Source: Taxawa tesnikishii (nom. ined.)
Lineage: Eukaryota > Ascomycota > Dothideomycetes > Dothideales
DNA: 64,000 nucleotides
NCBI GenBank assembly: GCA_030247885.1
Contig: JAPDRO010000006.1
Coordinates: 930,001-994,000, forward strand
Direction: 5' to 3'
Shown: positions 46,201-56,197 of the stretch, piece by piece
Position numbering within the stretch: position 1 is the stretch's first letter
How the letters are laid out: every line of letters begins with the position of its first letter
The notes under the pieces: generated by a model
What the model was told of the DNA's origin: nothing
The model's database searches: none
Seen by the model: the letters and a program-made list of their open reading frames with translations, nothing else
Made by a program: the position numbers and the translations under genes

Positions 46201-47199
46201 TCATCCTAACCGCGGTCTCTTGCTGCTTCCAGCATTCCTTTCATCACGGATACGCTTCCTCTCCATCTCCTCACGCATGATGCGCTCGGCTTCGCTCATC
46301 TTCTTGGGCGGCGGCGCCACGTACGAAGCCTTCTGCTTCATGGGATTGTTCTTCGAGGAGAACACATTGTCGGACTTGGCCGCCGACCTGTTGCCCATGC
46401 CGAAGGAAAATGCAGGTTTGAGAGCGTCCGCGGCCTTTGCGGATTCTACTATCTTGTCTTCAGCGCTGTCGTCCTTAAAATCGGCGGCCGCAGCATTTGT
46501 CTTCTCGGTCAACGCAACTGCGGTCGATTCAAGCGCCTGATCCTTGGGTTTCGGCTTTGCCCCCAGACTGAACCCTATAGTTAGGCCCTCAGCAGGCTTC
46601 TTTAAACTATGATCCTCCTCACGCTTCTCCTCTGCTTCTCGCTCCGCTTTCTGTTCCCGCGCCCTCTTTATCTGCGCTTCAAGCAGTCTAGCCTCCCTCT
46701 CTTCTTCTCCCTTCTCCATCTTCTCCTTCTTGAGTACGTTCTCCCTCCTTCTCAACGCTTCAGGACTGTCATCAATCCATGCGATCTCCAAACCCCTCTC
46801 ACCCTCCTCGACCCTACAGATTCCCTCCCGGCCCAGGTACTTGGCAAACTCTGTCAAGCTTGGCCATTTTGTCGCGTTCATGTGTATGTGCTGCTTGTCC
46901 GAGATGTACTCTTGGTAGAAATGATTGATGTGAACCTTCTTCTCTCCATGCGCCGTCTTCAGCAGCTGCAAGAAATCCCTCTTGAACTGGTTGCTGTAGT
47001 CGTTGATGAACTTGCGCGGGTCTTCGCCGACGATAAGCATCGCTCTGACATGGCCCTCGGAAAGTGTGTGCTGTTTGAAACCATTCTCGTCGCGCATTTG
47101 CCGCTGGCAAACCTGACAGTACCAGCGCAGTCGCTGCAGACCCTTGTTCTTCATGTTGTTGGACAGCCATTTTGTGCTGCCGACCTCCGCTTTGGGCAT
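46201..47199 (-). CDS. KIN17/Rts2-type zinc-finger protein
   Basis: Nuclear DNA/RNA-binding protein linked to DNA replication and repair and to splicing. Single exon of 332 residues, no defects. The conserved N-terminus includes WLSNNMKNKGLQRLRWYCQV and a C2H2 finger with Cys28, Cys31, His44 and His50, followed by the KIN17 winged-helix-like domain (FLQLLKTAHGEKKVHINHFY, HMNATKWPSLTEFAKYLGREG). A Lys/Glu-rich coiled coil and a basic tail (KRPRLG) follow. The C-terminal KOW/SH3 region of animal KIN17 is absent, as usual for fungal forms. It is divergent from the eL39 gene. Confidence 0.92.
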   Translation of the reverse strand: MPKAEVGSTKWLSNNMKNKGLQRLRWYCQVCQRQMRDENGFKQHTLSEGHVRAMLIVGEDPRKFINDYSNQFKRDFLQLLKTAHGEKKVHINHFYQEYISDKQHIHMNATKWPSLTEFAKYLGREGICRVEEGERGLEIAWIDDSPEALRRRENVLKKEKMEKGEEEREARLLEAQIKRAREQKAEREAEEKREEDHSLKKPAEGLTIGFSLGAKPKPKDQALESTAVALTEKTNAAAADFKDDSAEDKIVESAKAADALKPAFSFGMGNRSAAKSDNVFSSKNNPMKQKASYVAPPPKKMSEAERIMREEMERKRIRDERNAGSSKRPRLG

Positions 47200-47613
47200 C
47201 CTTGCAGGAAATGTAAAGGTTGCGCACCCCTCAAGCGATTATACGAAGGGAGTGTGCTGTTTGCGCGGCGGGAGAAGCAGTCAGGTGTCGAGATGTATGC
47301 GCTGAGAAGCAAGTTGCCCAGATGGAATCACAGATCTGTAACTCACTATGCCGCAAGAACGAGCTCTTCGCAACTCTTGCAAAAGGCAGTGTCTTACTGT
47401 AAGGACAGCTGGCGAGAGGTGCTCAGGGTAGATTCAGAGGCAGGCTGCTGAGCTCGGCGTTTGCCTCATGTTCGGCGGCTGTCCCGCGCTAGCCCGTTAA
47501 GGCCTAGTCAGCCCACAGCGATCGCTTTCCTTGAGAATTCGACTTGTGCGAGCGACTTTCTCAATCACGACCAGCGATCACCGAACATCTTCGACAACGA
47601 CAACACCGTCAAG
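47200..47613. promoter_or_regulatory. Divergent promoter, KIN17/eL39
   Basis: 414 bp between divergent start codons; the right half drives a ribosomal protein gene and is expected to be strong. No ribosomal-protein box was assigned with confidence. Confidence 0.5.
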
Positions 47614-47942
47614 ATGCCTGTAAGGCACACCAATGTATAAACCTACAGCAACCCCGCTAATACTGAATTCAGTCCCACAAGACATTCCGCACCAAGCAAA
47701 AGCTCGCCAAGGCGCAGAAGCAGAACCGCCCAATTCCTCAGTGGATCAGACTGAGAACCGGCAACACTATCAGGTATGGCTCCTAGGAACACTTCATGGG
47801 CATCAGCAAGAGACGGAGTATTGGGGTTTCCTATTCTAGAGGCCAGCAATCATGCGACGAACAGCAGGCTGATGAGACTTTCCTGCCTAACAGGTACAAC
47901 GCCAAGCGGAGACACTGGCGCAAGACCCGTCTCGGTATCTAG
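47614..47942 (+). CDS. RPL39: 60S ribosomal protein eL39
   Basis: Small basic protein of the large subunit that lines the nascent-peptide exit tunnel. It lies in three short exons and is easy to miss: 47614-47619 (only ATG CCT), 47673-47773 and 47894-47942. Joined, they give 51 residues: MP, then [49 protein letters not shown]. This matches the family in length and almost residue for residue. Intron donors are GTAAGG and GTATGG and both acceptors are good. The 6-nt first exon places the first intron right after the second codon, as in many ribosomal protein genes. Confidence 0.97.
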
Positions 47943-48409
47943 ACGACTCGCCCCTCAAAAGTCAAGTTTCAGCGATGTCGTTTCTCTAAAGCGCCGTTCG
48001 TTACTCGGGATCGGAGTGCAGGAATGCAAGGTGTCGCTTGTGGTGTGGGAACGAATATGCATTTGGCACGCACCACGTTTGCTGCTGGGAAAAGGGAAAA
48101 TGGGCAAATTGGTCCAACGAGTTCATCTCGGGGCGCTTAGATGCTATGGACTGAATGGCATTCTCATGAACTGAAGATCACTGAACGTTCCGGACACCAT
48201 AGTGCACCAATCGTGAGGCTGTGTTTCAATCGGATTTTCATCGGCTCACTGCTCTATGCTGGTTTTCCTAGCTTGCACATCCGGAGGGGATCTAGCTAGA
48301 TCTGGCCGCCTATGCTGTCTACAGACCATCTAATCCGGTTACACCCCTGACATACTTCCACGACATGCACACGATTTCACGCCTGTACTCCTTCGTTTTT
48401 ATCTGGCCT
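47943..48409. other. Intergenic, convergent 3' flanks
   Basis: 467 bp between the ends of the eL39 and NTA1 genes. No gene or repeat recognised; it should hold both polyadenylation regions. Confidence 0.55.
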
Positions 48410-49436
48410 TCATGCTGCCGGCTTCTGCTGCAGCGCAAACCTCGGATGCTTTTCTGGATTAGCAAAGAAACCTGATGTGATAGGGGGCAGATCACCGCTT
48501 ACATCTTTCGTGTCTACGACCAGCAAGTTATCCTCCGCCTTTCCCAGTATGTTGTAGACTTGTACGTTTCCGTCCTGAAGCTTCAATACGCAACTGCTGC
48601 CAGCATAGCACACAACCTCCTCTCCGCTCTCACCGACGCCCCTCGTCACTCCTGCCACACTTCCAGGCTCGGTCCCGCACCGATTAGCCATCACCACAAT
48701 CACACCATCAGCACTCTTAGAGTTGACTAAGGGAAAGAATCTCTCGATCCAATACCCTAACGTCTCCAGATCCGGTTCGTGCGTAGTCAGCATCAACTCC
48801 TGCGGCAACAACCGCGTCAACCACGCCATGCTCAACACAACCAACGGCGTAGTCTTATCCACACAATGCGTGGCAAACTCATACGCCGCCCAGGGCGCCG
48901 TGAACCTGTGCGGATTGATGTCCATGCAGATGCCCATGCAGGCGGGACCAAGTGCGCCGAGAGGACCGTGGTAGAATCCCGCGTCGCCTTCGGAGGCCCA
49001 CGTCTCGTCGGTGTAGTAGAGGAACGACTTGCGGTATGTGGCGACGATCTCTCCTGTGGGTGAAACTGTGACAAGAGAATTGTAGTGTTTTGGAGGTGAT
49101 GCGGTCGTGATCTCGGGATAACCGACTGTGACATGGCAGTTCAGTCGACGTGCAGTGCTTTGGGCCCATTGGGTTGAAATGCCGCCCGCCGTCGGCTCGA
49201 GATATGGCTTGATTGCTTCCAGGGAAGGGAAGTTGTAGCCTGCGATTTGTGAGATTTGTCTATGCGGTTAATGAGTTGTGGAGGGGCCTGAGGAATGTAC
49301 CCGAGAACGCCATTTCTGGAAGAACTAGAAGATCTAGTCTGGACGGTCTTGCTTGCTCTAGCAACTGCTCTGCTCTCTGTATGTTCTCTGAACGCCGACC
49401 CAGCTGTGGCGAGAACTGCAGACACGCGACCCTCAT
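48410..49436 (-). CDS. NTA1: Protein N-terminal amidase (nitrilase superfamily)
   Basis: Deamidates N-terminal Asn and Gln to Asp and Glu, the first step that feeds such proteins into the Arg/N-degron pathway. Exons 49436-49301 and 49239-48410; 321 residues, clean phase. The start MRVACLQFSPQLG is the usual nitrilase first strand. The catalytic triad is visible: Glu41 in LVLPEMAFS, Lys116 in YRKSFLYYTDE and Cys150 in MGICMDINPHRF. GYNFPSLEAIKPYLEP and GFYHGPLGALGPACMGICMD are typical of fungal Nta1. The intron splits a Gly codon before YNFPS. The gene is divergent from COQ8. Confidence 0.9.
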
Positions 49437-49904
49437 ACTTCCAGCGGTCTTTGTTTTTGAAAACGCTCTCTAGTCACGTTGACAGAGGGGATTTTGATAT
49501 GTTCTGTATGAAGTGGAACAAATGGAAGAAACAGTTGCGGTCACCGGTAGAGAACTAGTTTACAGCAAGCGAACATCATGTGCAAAAGCGGCAGGTCAGG
49601 AAATTACGGCTGACCGATGTTACATCCTGACCGATCGAGTCGTATTGTCTCCCTTATCGGGCTTTTCAGTGTCCGTTGGTTTTCTGCTACCATCAGAACT
49701 TGGTGCAAGTAGAACCATGTAGGGTATGTCTCTTCGATCGGCGAAGACGATCTCGGGCTCGGCTCAGATTGCCCGAAGTGGTGGCTTGATCTTGAGTTCG
49801 TGAAGATGACCGAACGACAACTGCTCGCCAGGTGCATCCGCATTTGAAGAGGACGGGGATGTGTTCCGTCACAAGGTAATCGAACATCTAGTCGATCACC
49901 TCTC
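49437..49904. promoter_or_regulatory. Divergent promoter, NTA1/COQ8
   Basis: 468 bp between divergent start codons. Nothing else coding was supported. Confidence 0.5.
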
Positions 49905-52713
49905 ATGGCAGGCAGAAGGCTGCTCGATGTTGCCAAGCTATTCAATGCCTCCAGGTCCATAGCGAAGCAGCACTTCGCCATACGCAAGCAGCAATGGGAC
50001 GTTTTTGCGCAGACCTCGGAGCCGGTCAAGGCCATTAAGAACCAGACAGATAGGGTTACACTCACGGCCAGAGCGGCATACGCGCTTTCTCGCCGTGTCA
50101 ACGAGACCGGACCTTCATACACCAGCAACGATGTTCCATCTTGGGGCCAACCACAGCAGGCTGCGTATAGCCAGCAACAGACAGAGCCGATTCCAAGGCA
50201 AGAGACGGTGCAAGGTAGCGGGAGTGTTGTTCGAAAAGAGGAGGGCCTCAAGCAGGATCATCACTACAAGCGCTCAGAGCAGAACGCGGCAGCAGAGCCA
50301 CCTACGGCAGAGGAGGAGTTGGACGTGACACAGAAGAAAGCCGACCGATATCCGCTACCTGATGGAACTATACTGCCGAAGGACGCGCAGGTGGGCGCAT
50401 CGCCAAGCTCCCAGGGTAAAGATACATTTACTGGCAGACCAACCGTAGAGCCTACCAAGGATCTTCTGACGGAGGACAAGGCCGCAGGAGGGTCATTACA
50501 GCCGGAAGAGTCCGGCGAGTCCACCATTCCCATGCCCACACTGAGCACTCGGCGCTCTTCTGAAGATATCAGGAAGCTACAGCGCCAAGCAGAGTTCCAG
50601 ATTCCGTCCGTTTCGGCAGAACCAGGACGTGCCCCCACAACAAAGCTCGAGCCTGATGTACCTTCCGCTGGCCAGGACACGTTCACATCTAGGCCTACCG
50701 AGGCTACACCGGACCTCTCTTCTCTGCCACGAACAAAGATACCCAAGAACGAGGCAGACTCTCAAGGCGGTGATGAGCATGTCGATGATGGGCAAATAAA
50801 CCAAGACGTATACTATTCCTCTAGAGACAAGACTAAGCAGCGACCAATACCCACTAAGGAAGCTGTACCAGAACAGGAAGAAGTGCCGGAAGGCATCAAC
50901 ACGGATGTCTTCCACAGTTCCAGGGTATCATCGATTCTCTCGGGCTCCGCCAAAGATGACAGGAGGAAGGCCTACGAAATGAAGATGCGAGCTGCACAGA
51001 GGACGCCAATTGACCAGACGAGGTTAGCAGAGGGTCATGACCAGGATACTTTCAACGTGAGGCAGACAAGTCCAACGCCTACCCCTACCGCTGAGGCTTT
51101 GTCGCCATCCGACATCGAACAAGGCCCGACAAAGCTCAGCGAACAAGAGACTTTAGAGTTCGCGAAGTCTCTAACACAAGATGTCCAGAATGCGCCCTCA
51201 CCTATACCAGAGGTAAGCTCAAAGTCCCGGCTAGCGTCAGGTTGCTTCAAAGCGCTGATGTGCTGACAGCAAGTGCGCAGATCCCGTCCGTCGTAGCAGA
51301 CCAGCCGAGTACTGCACCATATCAAATGCGCGAATCTAGGGTACCTTCGTCCCGTTTTGGAAGAATTTGGCAGTACGGTGGTCTGGCCACCAGCATGGCT
51401 TTTGGTGCTGTGGGAGAGAGTTTCAGGAGATTTACTGGCGGTGGTGAATCTACTGGCTCGTTGATGCTCAGCGACGCAAACGTCGAAAGACTTGTGGCAA
51501 AACTCTCACGCATGCGCGGTGCAGCCCTCAAGCTGGGCCAGATGATGAGTTTCAAGGTGAGGTGCTCGTTATACTCGTAGGGATCTTTGTTGTTAACAGA
51601 GTTACAGATAAGATTCTTCCGCCCGCGATCAACGCTGTGCTTACCCGGGTTCAGGATAGCGCCGACTACATGCCTGCGTGGCAAAGAAACAAACAGCTTT
51701 CGGCTAACCTTGGCCCTAACTGGAAAGATCTTTTCTCATCATTCGAGGAGGTACCAATGGCTGCTGCATCCATCGGGCAGGTACACAATGCAGTTCTTGC
51801 TTCCACAGGTCAGGCTGTCGCTGTCAAAATCCAATATCCTGGTGTACGCTCCAGCATCGATTCGGATCTGAACAATCTTTCGCTTCTCCTTACCGCTAGC
51901 AAACTCTTACCGAAGGGCCTGTATTTGGAGAGAACGATAGCAAACGCAAGGACGGAGCTCGGCTGGGAGTGCGACTACGTACGCGAAGCAGAATGCGGTA
52001 AGCGTTTTGCGGAGCTTGTCAAGGATGAGCAGGACACCTTCATCGTACCGAGGGTCTTCGACGAGGCCTGCGGGCCTGAGGTGTTGACAGCCGAATTTAT
52101 GAACGGTACAGGCGTCACCAAAGTGAAAGGCTTGACCCAGGAGGAGCGCGACTGGATCGGCACGCAAATCCTGCGTCTATGTCTACGCGAGCTGATGGAG
52201 TGGCGCTTTATGCAGACGGACCCAAATTGGACCAACTTCCTGTACGACCGACCCAACAGGAAACTGCAACTCCTCGACTTCGGTGCGAGCAGAGAGTATC
52301 CCGAAGAGTTCGTTACGCCGTACGTGCAGTTGCTCGTCGCGGCCAGCAAGGGCGACAGGGAAGCTTGCCGCGACTTGTCTATCACGTTGGGCTACCTGAC
52401 CGGACACGAAAGCCAAGCCATGCTGAAAGCGCACGTTGACAGTATCCTTACGCTTGGTGAACCTTTCATGGGACACAGTCCTGAAGTCTACGATTTCAAG
52501 GACCAGACTATCACGGATAGAGTAAGGGAGAACATCGGACTTATGGTGAGGGAGCGGCTGAGCCCGCCACCCGAAGAGACGTATTCGCTGCATCGCAAGT
52601 TGAGCGGTGCGTTCTTGCTTTGTGCTAGGTTGGGCAGTAGAGTCAGGACTAAGGAGATGTTTGAGCGGGCGGTGCAGATTTGGGAGGGCAAGAGGAGTGG
52701 GAAGGTGGCATGA
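49905..52713 (+). CDS. COQ8: Coenzyme Q biosynthesis atypical kinase Coq8 (ABC1/ADCK family)
   Basis: Mitochondrial UbiB-family ATPase/kinase needed for the CoQ synthesis complex. Exons 49905-51212, 51281-51556 and 51608-52713. The family KxGQ motif is in AALKLGQMMSF. The Ala-rich loop is in MAAASIGQVH, the VAVKIQYPG lysine, DPNWTNF and the DFG of LLDFGASREYP follow, with the fungal LRLCLRELMEWRFMQTD. A very long N-terminal extension (about 440 residues) carries repeated KDTFTGRPT, QDTFTSRPT, QDVYYSSRD, TDVFHSSR and QDTFNVRQT units. The exon 2/3 junction is one base short with the best splice sites (donor GTGAGG, acceptor TTACAG); one more base would give DKILPPAIN and 896 residues. The alternative is a weaker donor 5 nt later. 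Confidence 0.92.
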
Positions 52714-54011
52714 GGAAGTGAAGGTGGTCCTCCTGTACAGGTGACGTTTGTTGTCACTGTAAGATATGTACAACTAACCCATGGTCGAGAATGCCCAACG
52801 CCATCTCGTTTGGGTGCACGGTTTCTGCTACACTCGAGTGAGCCCAGTGCAGCATTGGCATGTGGTACAGTGACCGCAGATATCATCTCGCTATCCCTCA
52901 CCGTCTTCACTTGTGCGATTGCGAGAATGCAGATACGCCTCCCTTGCACATGCTCTTCTTCCTTATTGCCTCAACAACTGGAGTCTTGTTCCGGCCTGGA
53001 AGACTAAACGCCCTGGAGAAGCGCCCACAGTCCCATCGATAGCATTAGCCTTGGGCTGATCTTCGGAAGGATATGCGCAAGAGTATAGATTCGTCAAAGC
53101 CCTATTGTTCTCTTGTTCGTTACACATCGCGCCTGTTCTTCCGAGACCTCAACAGCGCCTGTTGCAGGTTTCTCAAGGCGTGAGGCTTTCCCCGAAAAGG
53201 ATTGATCCGGTTTACGGCCGTGGAGATAGCTCAGAAAGGCGCTGAAAATGCGGTTCAATGATTACAGCTATAGACCTAACTCTGGAAGGGTAGGAAAAGG
53301 CATGCAACAAACCTTCTACAAGAAAGCATACTCCTTTGATTCGTTTTATCGCACATTGTGTACCACTCACCGCTCTCACCAGTGCGATTGCGACGAGGAT
53401 GTATACGACACCACACGCCCGCTGCTCTTCTCTCCTTTCGTATCAACAACCGGACACACCAAAGCGGCGGTAACGGAGAATGAGAGCAACGTAGTCAATG
53501 GTCCCATTGACTGCATTAGCCTTGCGCCGATTTGCAAGCAGGCACACAGCAAGATACGAACCAAACATGGTCACTTAGGCAATGGCTTACGGGTGACTGC
53601 TCAGGTTGTCCTGTGATGACGCTTGCGAGCATAGACTGTTACAAGTGGTACTCAGGGTTTAGGGGAGAAGCGACGGGGTGACTTAAGTGAAGAATGGGAG
53701 ATTTCGAAAGTGAAGGCAGCGTTATGGCAGGCTAAGGGCAAAGAGAGCAGTGATTTAATAGCCTAACTAAGAAACAGGTGGGTCTGAAGCGACTTACAGG
53801 AGAGTGATTTGTGAATTTCCGGCTCCGAATGTCCAACTGCGTGACGCGTGACCTATAATAGCCCGCTTTCTTCCCTTCCCCTCCGTTTCCCTCCCACCTC
53901 CCCGCAACCAAAACATCCTTCCGAACATACGCTCGTCCTTCCCACCAACCTGCATCACGTCCACGCCCGACCGACATCCACACCTGCACTCGTTCCTTCT
54001 CATCGTCAATC
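52714..54011. other. Intergenic with a diverged repeat pair
   Basis: About 1.3 kb. Segments 52908-53060 and 53380-53540 share a run of similar blocks in the same order: GTGCGATTGCGA, CTCTTCT..TCAACAAC, then CCCAT..GCATTAGCCTTG. Spacing is similar, so this looks like an old duplication. No open frame in either copy has a recognisable product. Confidence 0.5.
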
Positions 54012-54606
54012 ATGTCATCCGAGCCAGAGACCAAGACTGAGGACAAGTCGCTCTTCACGGCGAAGGAGGAAGCGGCCATGAAGGTCGCCTGGCAGTGCCT
54101 GAAGTCCGTACCCGAGGTGAGCCTTCGTAGTCCCAACTTCCACCTGCGCGCCCGCTGTTGGCCGTGAGCTGACCATTTCGCAGATTGACATGGAGAAGTT
54201 CAAAGACAAAGCCGGGTTCAACACCATCAAGACCGCCCAGAACACGTGGGGCGTGATCAAGAGAAAGCTCTTCACCAACGAGGACGGCAACGTCATCATG
54301 CCTTCTCCTGCCAGTGCGTCTTCCCTACCCTGTCGGAGGTTGAGCGTCATGACTCGGCGTGCTAACCCTTTCACCAGAGTCCGCCAACGGCGAGCCAACT
54401 ACCCCGAAGAAGACCCCGAAGAAGGGAACCGCTACCCCCAAGAAGCGTGGCAAGAAGAACGACGAAAGCGATTCCGACGATGATGACCAGCCCACTCCAG
54501 CCAAGAAGAAGGGCCGCAAGACTCCGTCGAAGAAGGAGGTCAAGGGGAAGCCAAGGAGGAGGATGCTGACGAAAGTGCTGCCGCCGCCGATGATGAGGCC
54601 ACCTAG
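54012..54606 (+). CDS. Small basic/acidic nuclear-type protein (one frame break)
   Basis: Exons 54012-54116, 54184-54313 and 54378-54606. The first 80 residues form a compact conserved-looking domain (AAMKVAWQCLKSVPEIDMEK, then FKDKAGFNTIKTAQNTWGVI and KRKLF). A Lys/Pro/Thr-rich histone-H1-like tail follows with TTPKKTPKKGTATPKKRGKK, an acidic DESDSDDDD run and KKKGRKTPSKK, which suggests nuclear or chromatin location. The GGGG run at 54544-54547 fits one missing base: the tail then reads EAKEEDADESAAAADDEAT and stops at 54604-54606 (154 residues). As written, the frame runs into an unlikely PRRRMLTKV sequence. No named family is known to me. Confidence 0.75.
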
Positions 54607-54841
54607 CTGGTCCGTCGTAGTCGAGGTTGCTGAGGTGAGGTGAACAGGATATCGGCACGGGCTCCTTGCTTAGATCGTGTATCGACACCCACTCCGCGCC
54701 TGAAGGTCTCACTGTCGCATGACTTGCGCGACAAAACTGTTTCATCTGCGGGTTGACAGCGGTTGACCTAAACAGCGGTTGACATTGGCATAGTCGGTAT
54801 CACGAGTTACGAAAAAGATAGCTTACGAAGAACGAACGGCA

Positions 54842-55949
54842 TCAGTCCCTCCAGTTGATCAGCGGCTCATCCGTTCTGAACCTTTGCGTGCAACTGCTGT
54901 CCTCGAGCGGTGTTTTGAAGCCCATCCTCCAGGCCAGTAATCCTGCGTGCGCAATCATGATGCCGTTGTCGATGCAGAATCGCTCGTCTGTTGCGTATAC
55001 GCTGCCTCCCGCTCCCGAGCCATGATGCCCATCATCTCCTGTAACCGCTCGTTGCATCCCACACCACCGACGATCAGGACTTGGTTTGCGCCCACGTGTG
55101 CCATAGCCCTCTCCGTGATCTCAACCAACATGGCAAACACCGTCTCCTGCAGCGTGAAGCAAAGATCCTCTCTCGTAATCTCCTCACCCGTCTCTTCGTC
55201 CCTCCAAACCTCTTGCTCCCCTTCTGTCCCGCGTCCAACCTCCTCGCCAGCTCCTCCACCCTACCCAGAATCCCCGAGAAGCTGACGTCCATCCCCTTGA
55301 CCGCATACGGAATATCAATCAACACCCTCCCCTTCTTCGCCATCTGCTCAATATTGTACCCCGGCGCGGGATCGTTGCTGATGGCCAACACGCGCGCAAA
55401 GCGATCCAGACAATTGCCGACGGCGATATCCAAGGCCTCGCCAAAGATGCGATAGCGCTGCGCGCTGTACGCGATAATCTGCGTGTTCCCGCCACTCACG
55501 TACAGCACGACGGGGTTCTCGGCGCCCGTGATCGCCCGCCCCATCTCGATGTGCCCGACGCAGTGGTTCACGCCCACCAACGGCTTGTTCCACAGCAGAC
55601 TCAGCATCCGCGCGGCGACCGCTACCGCGCCCAGCGGTGCGCCCATGCCCGGACCCTTGGTGAAGCAGATGCAATCGATCTCGTCGAGGGTGACGCCCGC
55701 CTGCTTGATGGCTTGCTTGACGAGCCGGACGACCCATCGGCGGTGGTGTGCGGCCGTGTCCTTTGGGAGGAAGCCCGAGCCCGGAGGCGAGACGTAGGTG
55801 TGGCGGAGGTTGGCGAGGATGCGCACGGGGGTTTTGGACTTGGTGGAGAATTGGGACTGTTGCGGGCTGTCGTGCTGAGGGGATGGGTGGTAGATGAGGC
55901 CGACGCCTAGCTTGTTGGCCGAGCCTTCGAGGCCTATTGAGATTGGCAT
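54842..55949 (-). CDS. KAE1: KEOPS complex tRNA threonylcarbamoyltransferase Kae1/OSGEP (two frame breaks)
   Basis: Catalytic subunit of KEOPS, which makes t6A37 on ANN-decoding tRNAs; essential or nearly so in yeast. No introns. The ASKHA-type fold is visible: [31 protein letters not shown], the metal-binding [22 protein letters not shown], then LVGGVGCN-like [13 protein letters not shown] and the final metal Asp in [11 protein letters not shown]. The protein ends [10 protein letters not shown]. Two breaks, at the plus-strand CCCC 55218-55221 and CCC 55008-55010, each fit one missing base. One added at each gives 369 residues, the family's usual size, with [20 protein letters not shown] and [14 protein letters not shown] continuous. 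A gene of this importance is unlikely to be dead, so assembly error is favoured. Confidence 0.95.
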
Positions 55950-56197
55950 TTGGTGTCTTTTCTATGTGTACGGTTGTATAGGTATTTGGTGTGGTGGATG
56001 GTAGACGGTGGGGCGTGAGGAAAGTGAAGTGAAGTTGGCGGGGAAAACGATGACCTCGACGCGGGCTGTTTCGAAGGCGGTGAGTGAAACGCACAGACGA
56101 CCCGACCGCACTGGCAATATACGCTCCACATACATCCACTTTGTTCCTACTACACACCACCTACACACTACTCTATCTCGATCTAGAAAAAATCAGT
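55950..56197. promoter_or_regulatory. Divergent promoter, KAE1/SET-domain gene
   Basis: 248 bp between divergent start codons of two genes that both serve translation (tRNA modification and probable ribosomal-protein methylation). Short leaders are implied on both sides. Confidence 0.6.

Noticed and set aside
53205-53275. Possible tRNA (GTGGAGATAGCTCAG followed by GGTTCAATG)
   Set aside because: The D-arm-like and T-arm-like words are too close together and no acceptor-stem pairing could be drawn.
54842-55949. Calling KAE1 a pseudogene because of two frame breaks
   Set aside because: All conserved motifs survive on both sides of the breaks and each break is a missing base in a C/G run, the same pattern as in eight other genes; assembly error is the better reading.
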